Source of the DNA: Oceanimonas sp. GK1
Lineage (GTDB): Bacteria > Pseudomonadota > Gammaproteobacteria > Enterobacterales > Aeromonadaceae
DNA: 64,000 nucleotides
Assembly: GCF_000243075.1 (NCBI RefSeq)
Contig: NC_016745.1
Coordinates: forward strand, 1,126,001 to 1,190,000
Direction: 5' to 3'
Positions 58,531-64,000 of the stretch are shown one piece after another. The position numbers were made by a program, and so were the translations under genes. Position 1 is the first letter of the stretch, and every line of letters starts with the position of its first letter. Under the pieces are notes generated by a model. The model worked only from the letters and a program-made list of their open reading frames with translations. It had not been told where the DNA came from and did not search any database.

Positions 58531-59340
58531 ATGCCGGCACACATCAAGGGAAAAATCATTGGCTTTTTGTTTGGTCTGCTGATCGGCAACCTTCCCGGCG
58601 CCCTGCTCGGACTCTGGCTGGGGCACCTGGTGGATAAAAAGCTGGCCGGCGCCTGGGGCTTTGTGAAGGATGCCCGCCAGGAGTTTCTGTACGCCACCTT
58701 TGCCACCATGGGACACCTGGCCAAATCCAGCGGCCGCGTGACCAGTGAGGAGATTCGGCTGGCGGAGCAGCTGATGGTGCAGATGCGGTTGCGTCCCGAG
58801 CAGAAGGCCGAGGCCCAGCAGGCGTTTCGCGATGGCAAGGAAAGCGATTTTCCATTGACCGACACCCTGCGCCGGTTTCGTACTCAGGTGAGAGACAGCC
58901 GCAACCTGTTGCGTTTTTTTATGGAGGTACAGCTGCAACTGGTGTTTGCCGACGGCGAACTGCACCCGGCGGAACGCCGGCTGCTGCGCACAATTGCGGT
59001 TGAGCTGGGGTTTTCCGAGCAGGAGCTGGAGCAACTGTTGGCCTTTGCCGAGGCCCAGCTGCACATGTACCGCCAGGGCCGGGCCGGGGGACAGGGAGCG
59101 GGGGGCTTTGCCACGCCGCCGAAAGACAGGCTGCGGGATGCCTACCGTATTCTGGAGGTGGAAGAGGGGGCCGACGACGCCACCGTGAAACGGGCCTACC
59201 GCCGGCAGATGTCCAAACACCACCCCGACAAGCTGGTGGCCCAGGGGCTGCCGAAGGAGATGATGGAGATGGCCAAGGAAAAGGCCCAGGACATTCAGCA
59301 GGCCTGGGAAACCATCAAGGCCGCCCGCAACCTCCGCTGA
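58531..59340 (+). CDS. djlA: Co-chaperone DjlA
   Basis: 269 residues. An N-terminal membrane segment (IIGFLFGLLIGNLPGALLGL), a TerB-like central domain (about 50-180) and a C-terminal J domain with the HPD motif (RQMSKHHPDKLVAQGLPKEM). It is a type III DnaK partner at the inner membrane, linked in E. coli to colanic acid induction. Divergent from lptD, as in E. coli; rluA would follow in E. coli, but here IS3 copy C and two genes intervene. Confidence 0.95.
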   Translation: MPAHIKGKIIGFLFGLLIGNLPGALLGLWLGHLVDKKLAGAWGFVKDARQEFLYATFATMGHLAKSSGRVTSEEIRLAEQLMVQMRLRPEQKAEAQQAFRDGKESDFPLTDTLRRFRTQVRDSRNLLRFFMEVQLQLVFADGELHPAERRLLRTIAVELGFSEQELEQLLAFAEAQLHMYRQGRAGGQGAGGFATPPKDRLRDAYRILEVEEGADDATVKRAYRRQMSKHHPDKLVAQGLPKEMMEMAKEKAQDIQQAWETIKAARNLR

Positions 59341-59344
59341 TGTA

Positions 59345-59383
59345 CGTAAGAGGTAGGAGGTGAGATGTGAGACGAAAACGTCC
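59345..59383. repeat. Left arm of palindromic repeat at IS3 copy C
   Basis: CGTAAGAGGTAGGAGGTGAG then ATGTGAGACG is inverse to the right arm GACGTCTCACCTCTTACG (60644-60662). TCC (59381-59383) recurs at 60641-60643 as the 3-base target duplication. Confidence 0.65.
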
Positions 59384-59414
59384 TGGAGTGGCCCCGATAA
59401 AGTAGACACTTAAG

Positions 59415-60224
59415 TTAAGCGGCAGCTGCGTAGGCATTGGGAGTTATTCCTCCCAGCGCCATGTGGCGCCGCACTTTCGGGTAATACTCGTCCGTATAAT
59501 ACCGGACTTCATCTGCCATTTCGTCTCTTCCGAGCATTCCTAATGGATGTGTCCATTCCTTCTTGAGCAGCGCGAAGAAGCTTTCCGAACAGGCGTTATC
59601 CCAGCAGTTACCTCGGCGTGACATGCTGATGGTGATTCCCCGTGTATTGAGCCATCTCATCACCTCTTCGCTCCGATACTGACTCCCCTGGTCCGAGTGG
59701 AACAACAGCTGTGTCCCATCTGGCAGCTGATGTTGCCATGCCTGCTCAAGGGCCTCCAGCACCAGCTGAGCGCTATTGATCGCACCCATGGCTCGGCCCA
59801 CCACGCGGCGTGTGCCCAGGTCCAGGACTGCAGCAATGTAGAGCCAGCCTTCACTGCACCGGATTTGGGTGATATCTGATACCCAAACTCGGTTCGCTGA
59901 CCCCACCGAGAACTGGCGATTCAGCAGATTCGGCAACACAGGCAAGGATGATGCTGGCTTTTGATATCCTGCTTTAGGAGCCGTGCATGAACGATAACCA
60001 GCGTCTTTCAGCAAGCCCTGAACCTGGTTCTTGCCGCAGCAGAACCCGGCATCCCGTGCTTCCAGCCACATCTTGCGATAACCCGGCACATTCTTCAGTT
60101 GCCTGGCTCGCTCGAGCAGGAAGGTGCTCAGCGTCCGTCGCTCGATGGTACGCGCTCCCGGCGAGTGCTGACGTGCTCGCCAGCGATAATATCCCGCTCG
60201 TGACACATCGAGTACTTCACACAT
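59415..60224 (-). CDS. IS3-family transposase OrfB (copy C)
   Basis: 269 residues, identical to copy B, with D117, D178 and E214 of the DDE triad. Intact, and expected to be made by -1 frameshifting from OrfA. Confidence 0.93.
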   Translation of the reverse strand: MCEVLDVSRAGYYRWRARQHSPGARTIERRTLSTFLLERARQLKNVPGYRKMWLEARDAGFCCGKNQVQGLLKDAGYRSCTAPKAGYQKPASSLPVLPNLLNRQFSVGSANRVWVSDITQIRCSEGWLYIAAVLDLGTRRVVGRAMGAINSAQLVLEALEQAWQHQLPDGTQLLFHSDQGSQYRSEEVMRWLNTRGITISMSRRGNCWDNACSESFFALLKKEWTHPLGMLGRDEMADEVRYYTDEYYPKVRRHMALGGITPNAYAAAA

Positions 60225-60274
60225 TATCGAGACCCGCCAGCGTTGACTTCGGTGAGCCTCGATAAAGGCAAACC

Positions 60275-60592
60275 TTACTTGCCGTGCTTGGCGAAGTACT
60301 CTTGTGCCTTTTTTAGGATTTCGTTCTCCAGCTCTTTCCGCTCAAGCTGCTTCTTCAGCCGAGCCACCTCGCGCTCCAGCTCCTGCAGGCTTTTTTCTGG
60401 TCCGATGTTTTCAACTGCTTTGTCAGATGATTTCTTGGTCATGATCCACTCTCTGCGCCAGCGACTCAATTGGTTAGGATGGATCCCGAGTCTGCCAGCA
60501 AGCTGAGCTTGTGTCTCTGTGGTGGATAGCGAGGCCTCGACGGCCTCACGTTTGAATGCATCGCTAAAGTGACGGTGGGGTTTGTACTTCAT
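60275..60592 (-). CDS. IS3-family transposase OrfA (copy C)
   Basis: 105 residues, identical to copy B. HTH and coiled coil. Slippery heptamer A AAA AAG at 60308-60314 on the minus strand. Confidence 0.93.
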   Translation of the reverse strand: MKYKPHRHFSDAFKREAVEASLSTTETQAQLAGRLGIHPNQLSRWRREWIMTKKSSDKAVENIGPEKSLQELEREVARLKKQLERKELENEILKKAQEYFAKHGK

Positions 60593-60640
60593 AACACCTT
60601 CTCATTAAATGAAGGTGTCTACTTTTTTCGGGCCAGTCCA

Positions 60641-60662
60641 TCCAGACGTCTCACCTCTTACG
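60641..60662. repeat. Right arm of palindromic repeat at IS3 copy C
   Basis: TCC duplication followed by AGACGTCTCACCTCTTACG, the inverse of the left arm at 59345. The arm ends just before the dehydrogenase stop codon. Confidence 0.6.
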
Positions 60663-60672
60663 TTTCCACGTG

Positions 60673-61623
60673 TCACACCAGCCGGTTCTGCTCCCGCCCT
60701 TTGGCAAAGGCCTCGATGTTGTCGATCAACTGATCCGCCAGCCGCTGCATGGAAGCCCGGCTGGCCCAGGCGATGTGCGGCGTCAGGATAAAGTTGGGGT
60801 ATTGCAGCGCCTGCATCAGCGGATGATCGGCGGGCGGCGGCTCGGCACTCACCACATCAAAACCGGCGCCGCCGATGCGTTGTTGCTGCAGGGCGGTCAG
60901 CAGCGCCTGCTCGTCCACCAGGCCACCCCGGCCCACGTTGATCAGCAGGGCATCCGGTTTCATCATCGCCAGCTCAGCGGCACCGATCAGATGCCGGGTT
61001 TCCGGGGTGAGCGGGCAGTGCAGGCTGAGCACATCGGCCTCGGCCAGCACTTGCTCAAAGGGCAGGCGGCCCTCGGTGGCCGGCTGACCCTTGCGGGCCG
61101 CCACGATAACGCTCATGCCCAAGGCTCGGACCAGCCGCGCCAGGTCTTGTGCGATGGTGCCATAGCCAATCAGCCCCAGGGTCTGGCCTTTCAGATCCCG
61201 CACCGGATAGTCGAAATAGCAGAACTGTCCTGATTGCTGCCATCGGCCATCGGCCACCGAACGCCGGTAGGCAGGCAGGTTGCGGCTGAGCGCCATCATC
61301 AGTGACAGGGCGTGCTCGGGCACCGCGCTTTCCGAGTAATTGCGAATATTGCACACCGCCACCCCGGCGGCGCGGCAGGCGGCCAGATCCAGGTTGTCGC
61401 TGCCGGTGGCGGCCAGGGCAATGAGTTTCAGGCCGGGCAGCCTGGCCAGCTCGGCAGCGCCGATGTGCACTTTGTTGACGATGGCCACCTCAGCCTGCTG
61501 CAGGCGTGCCACCACCTGGTCGGGAGCGGTTTCGGCATATTCCTGCCAGTCGTGGTCAAAGGCCGGGCGGCGCAGGGTCACGCTCGGCGCCAGGGTCTGT
61601 CGGTCGAGAAATACCAGTTTCAT
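60673..61623 (-). CDS. D-2-hydroxyacid dehydrogenase (glycerate/hydroxypyruvate type)
   Basis: 316 residues. NAD-binding GLIGYGTIAQDLARLVRALG, catalytic Arg in INVGRGGLVDEQALL, Glu in GFDVVSAEPPP and His in ILTPHIAWASRASMQRLADQ. NIRNYSESAVPEHALSLMMA resembles glycerate dehydrogenase HprA-type enzymes. It reduces 2-oxo acids such as hydroxypyruvate; exact substrate uncertain. Its 5' end overlaps the DUF3530 gene by 68 bases. Confidence 0.88.
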   Translation of the reverse strand: MKLVFLDRQTLAPSVTLRRPAFDHDWQEYAETAPDQVVARLQQAEVAIVNKVHIGAAELARLPGLKLIALAATGSDNLDLAACRAAGVAVCNIRNYSESAVPEHALSLMMALSRNLPAYRRSVADGRWQQSGQFCYFDYPVRDLKGQTLGLIGYGTIAQDLARLVRALGMSVIVAARKGQPATEGRLPFEQVLAEADVLSLHCPLTPETRHLIGAAELAMMKPDALLINVGRGGLVDEQALLTALQQQRIGGAGFDVVSAEPPPADHPLMQALQYPNFILTPHIAWASRASMQRLADQLIDNIEAFAKGREQNRLV

Positions 61624-62356
61624 GCAGGGTTCTTCCTTTCAGATAGTCGGGAGCGCCGGGGGGCAGGGGCATCCAGCCCCGGCGTACCAGCCAGGCGGCA
61701 ATCTGGCGTTCGGGCCGGGACGGATCCGCCAGCTGCTCGGCGGTGTAATCCGCGGCCTGACGGGCCGCCTTGTGCTGGCGCTGCTTGCGGTTGGCTTGAG
61801 TCAGGTCATCCTGCCTGCTGAACAGATCCAGCACCGGCCAGCCTGCCCGGGACAGGCTCATGGCCAGCATGCGCTGTTGCTCGGCCGAAGCGGGAGTGGC
61901 GTCCACCACCACCAGGCCGGTGGGCGGCGGTAAGCTGTCCGTTTCCACCAGCTGTTGATACCAGAGGCTGGCGCTGCCCTGAGTGAGCACCAGTTGCGGT
62001 ATCTCGGGGTTATCGTCTTGTAAAGCGGCGAGCCGGCTGGCCACCTGCTCCAGCCACTGTTGCCGAAGCTCGGAAACCTGCTCGTCCGCCGGGTTAAAAT
62101 GATGCTGTTGCGGGTCGGGCAGCAGCAGCACCAGATTCCAGCCGCGTTGTTGCCACCAGGGCGCCATGGCCAGCCAGTGATGGGCCTGCTGTTGCTCGGG
62201 CCAGATCAGCAAGGTGCCGAGGGCCTCGGGGCGCTCGGCGTCAAAGCGCAGTTGCCGGCTGTCGGCCTGAAATTCCCGGTAGGCGGTCCAGTCGACCTGG
62301 GCGCTGGCCGTGGCCACCGCCAGCCAGCCCAGCATCAGCACCCCCGCCCGTAACAT
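61556..62356 (-). CDS. DUF3530 family protein (alpha/beta-hydrolase-like)
   Basis: 266 residues. Signal peptide MLRAGVLMLGWLAVATASAQ, then GTLLIWPEQQQAHHWLAMAP and QQRGWNLVLLLPDPQQHHFN, and LVLTQGSASLWYQQLVETDS where a hydrolase would have its nucleophile elbow (GSASL). This is the DUF3530 pattern. Predicted periplasmic; substrate unknown. Its ATG overlaps the stop of the pseudouridine synthase gene by one base (TGATG). The last 68 bases overlap the next gene. Confidence 0.75.
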   Translation of the reverse strand: MLRAGVLMLGWLAVATASAQVDWTAYREFQADSRQLRFDAERPEALGTLLIWPEQQQAHHWLAMAPWWQQRGWNLVLLLPDPQQHHFNPADEQVSELRQQWLEQVASRLAALQDDNPEIPQLVLTQGSASLWYQQLVETDSLPPPTGLVVVDATPASAEQQRMLAMSLSRAGWPVLDLFSRQDDLTQANRKQRQHKAARQAADYTAEQLADPSRPERQIAAWLVRRGWMPLPPGAPDYLKGRTLHETGISRPTDPGAERDPAPPGL

Positions 62357-63021
62357 CAGCTCACCTCAAAGGGCGCCGGGGCATGGAACTCCAGCCGGTG
62401 CTTGTATCTGGGGTGGTGAAACACCAGCCGGGCGGCGTGCAACTGCAGGTGAGGCGCCATGGTCAGCGCCTCCCCCTCGGCATAGAGGTTGTCGCCGAGA
62501 ATCGGATGCCCCAGGCTCAGCATGTGCACGCGCAGCTGATGAGAGCGGCCGGTGACCGGGGTCAGCTCCACCAGGGTGCGCTTATTTTCACGGCGCAGGC
62601 AACGCCAGTGGGTCAGCGCCTTTTTACCGTGCTCGAGGCTGACCATGTGCCGGGGCCGGTTGGGCCAGTCGCAGCACAGGGGCAGATCGATGCTGCCCTC
62701 GTCCTGCGTCGGTCGGCCATAGACCCAGGCATAGTAACGTTTTTCGGTTTCCCGCTCGCGAAACTGGCGGCTGAGCTCCCGGTGTGCCTTGGGATGCAGC
62801 GCCATGACGATGACGCCGGAGGTGGCCATGTCGAGCCGGTGTACCACCTGCACCGAAGGAAACACCCGCGACACCCTGAGCGACAGACTGTCAAAGTGCA
62901 CCGGATCCCGCCCGGGCACACTGAGCAGGCCACTGGGCTTGTTCAGCACGATCAGGCTGTCGTCCTGGTACAGGATTTCAAACTGGGGATCCTGTGGCGG
63001 ATCGTAACGCAGCAATACCAT
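62356..63021 (-). CDS. rluA: Dual-specificity pseudouridine synthase RluA
   Basis: 221 residues (E. coli RluA 219). YQDDSLIVLNKPSGLLSVPG and catalytic HRLDMATSGVIVMAL (Asp), then YYAWVYGRP and LTPVTGRSHQLRVHMLSLGH PILGD. RluA modifies U746 of 23S rRNA and U32 of some tRNAs. It lies 14 bases downstream of rapA, the E. coli order. Confidence 0.93.
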   Translation of the reverse strand: MVLLRYDPPQDPQFEILYQDDSLIVLNKPSGLLSVPGRDPVHFDSLSLRVSRVFPSVQVVHRLDMATSGVIVMALHPKAHRELSRQFRERETEKRYYAWVYGRPTQDEGSIDLPLCCDWPNRPRHMVSLEHGKKALTHWRCLRRENKRTLVELTPVTGRSHQLRVHMLSLGHPILGDNLYAEGEALTMAPHLQLHAARLVFHHPRYKHRLEFHAPAPFEVS

Positions 63022-63035
63022 GGCTTGGCTCTTCT

Positions 63036-64000
63036 TTACTGATGGCTGACCACAATAAACCGAATGGCGTCCAGTTTTAAGCGGGTATGGCTGAGCAGGC
63101 TGTCGAGCTCGGTTTTCAGCTCCTGCACATGGTCGATCTCGCTCTGGCGCACATTGGGGTTGACCTTCGCCAGCTGCTGCAGCCGGCTCAGCTCCTGATC
63201 CATCGCCTGATGCATGCGGTCACGGGCCTCGGCCACCAGTTGCTCCATCTGTTGCTCGGCCAGCGGCAGGGCGCTTTGCAACTGTTGATGGATCAGGGTT
63301 TGGGATGCATTCACCAGCTTGCTGCCCAGGTGACGGTTAACCGGACTGAGTTGCTTGTCAAAGGCCTCAAAGCTGACCTTGTCGGCCAGGTTGTTGCCGT
63401 TTTTGTCGAGCAGCAGTCGAATGGGGGCCGGCGGCAGAAAGCGGTACAGCTGGGCATGGTGGGCAGATTCGGCCACGAAAATGGGCTCCACGAACTGGGT
63501 GCCCACCGGCAGCGCCTTGTTTTTGAGAATGGCCACCGAGGTGGTGCCGATCTCTGAGCCCAGCACCAGGTCGATGCCGCCGCGGATCATGGGATGATCC
63601 CAGCTCAAAAACTGCAGATCATCCCGGCTCAGGGTGGTGTTGCGATCAAAGGTGATGCTGGCGCCATCCTCGGGCAGGCCGGGAAAACTCGGCACCAGCA
63701 TTTGTTCGGTGGGGCGCAGCACAATGGCGTTTTCACCCTTGTCGTCCTGATGGACTCCAATTTCATCAAACAGCTTGATGGCAAAAATGGCCAGGGTGGG
63801 ATCTTCGTCGGCTTCGGCCAGCTGCTCGGCCAGATTATGGTGCTGCAGGGCGCCGCTGGAATTGAGCTCCAGCAGGCGATCCCGGCCCAGCTCCATTTGG
63901 CTGGTCAGGCGGTCGGTCAGGGCGCGAGTATCGGCAATCAGTTGTTCCAGTGCTTGCTCATCCTGACCGTGATTGGCGAGCAGCTCCAGCAGCCGGTCGG
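63036..64000 (-). CDS. rapA: RNA polymerase-associated protein RapA, C-terminal part
   Basis: About 320 C-terminal residues; the gene runs off the right edge, where the frame is still open (LIADTRALTDRLTSQMELGR). ELNSSGALQHHNLAEQLAEA, SFPGLPEDGASITFDRNTTL, LQFLSWDHPMIRGGIDLVLG SEIGTTSVAILKN and the coiled-coil tail match RapA (HepA), a Swi2/Snf2-type ATPase of 968 residues that recycles RNA polymerase. The ATPase core is outside the window. Confidence 0.93.
   Translation of the reverse strand, partial: DRLLELLANHGQDEQALEQLIADTRALTDRLTSQMELGRDRLLELNSSGALQHHNLAEQLAEADEDPTLAIFAIKLFDEIGVHQDDKGENAIVLRPTEQMLVPSFPGLPEDGASITFDRNTTLSRDDLQFLSWDHPMIRGGIDLVLGSEIGTTSVAILKNKALPVGTQFVEPIFVAESAHHAQLYRFLPPAPIRLLLDKNGNNLADKVSFEAFDKQLSPVNRHLGSKLVNASQTLIHQQLQSALPLAEQQMEQLVAEARDRMHQAMDQELSRLQQLAKVNPNVRQSEIDHVQELKTELDSLLSHTRLKLDAIRFIVVSHQ

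Larger units (their letters stand above)
59384..60640 (-). mobile_element. IS3-family insertion sequence, copy C (1257 bp)
   Basis: Ends TGGAGTGGCCCCGATAAAGT and the inverse of TGGACTGGCCCGAAAAAAGT; both proteins identical to copy B; opposite orientation to B. A 3-base TCC direct repeat flanks it. It lies between djlA and the dehydrogenase gene. Confidence 0.95.

Overview
The window is a piece of a gammaproteobacterial chromosome, GC-rich (about 60 percent by eye). Gene content and order match the Aeromonadales/Oceanimonadaceae type (Oceanimonas, Oceanisphaera, Zobellella). That placement is inferred from synteny and protein resemblance, not from a database search. Nearly all genes are core housekeeping genes in blocks known from Escherichia coli; the accessory part is insertion sequences and intergenic repeats.

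Layout. 1-2.5 kb: end of a LysE-type exporter, an acyltransferase and a LysR regulator. 2.5-2.8 kb: a gene-free stretch built of palindromic elements. 2.8-6.7 kb, minus strand: an AraC-like regulator, yheS, a TIGR02444-type gene and rlmJ. 6.7-11.2 kb: the yheV-slyD-slyX-fkpA block, interrupted by an IS3-family element (copy A) and containing a WD40-type lipoprotein gene. 11.2-21.6 kb: GIY-YIG protein, SIMPL protein, a stand-alone DsbD-alpha-like protein, fxsA, a MATE transporter, groES-groEL behind a sigma-32-type promoter, a periplasmic molybdopterin-oxidoreductase-fold protein coupled to a degenerate GGDEF-EAL membrane protein, epmB and efp. 21.7-24.4 kb: an IS4-family element inside the efp terminator, then IS3 copy B. 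24.4-34 kb: guaC, a VOC protein, epmA, a DUF4136 lipoprotein, mscM-psd-rsgA and orn. 34.0-34.7 kb: four intact tRNA-Gly(GCC) genes plus two decayed copies. 34.7-47.8 kb: bluB-queG, then nnr-tsaE-amiB-mutL-miaA-hfq-hflX-hflK-hflC-purA. 47.9-51.5 kb: ispB divergent from rplU-rpmA-obgE-folA. 51.6-59.3 kb: apaH-apaG-rsmA-pdxA-surA-lptD divergent from djlA. 59.4-60.6 kb: IS3 copy C. 60.7-64 kb: a D-2-hydroxyacid dehydrogenase, a DUF3530 protein, an RluA-type pseudouridine synthase and the 3' end of rapA.

Functional links: EF-P and two of its lysylation enzymes (EpmA, EpmB) lie within 6 kb. QueG, a cobalamin-dependent enzyme, precedes BluB, which makes the lower ligand of cobalamin. SurA and LptD act together in outer-membrane biogenesis, and HflK-HflC form an FtsH-modulating complex.

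No CRISPR array, prophage or classical defence system was found. The most notable signals are: the IS4 insertion with a 12-bp target duplication equal to the efp terminator hairpin; three IS3 copies all inside one class of GTGAGG/CCTCAC palindromic repeat, with an unoccupied repeat present; a ~115-bp structured interspersed repeat whose two copies show compensatory stem changes; the bluB-queG pair; and the coupled periplasmic sensor-like/dead GGDEF-EAL pair.
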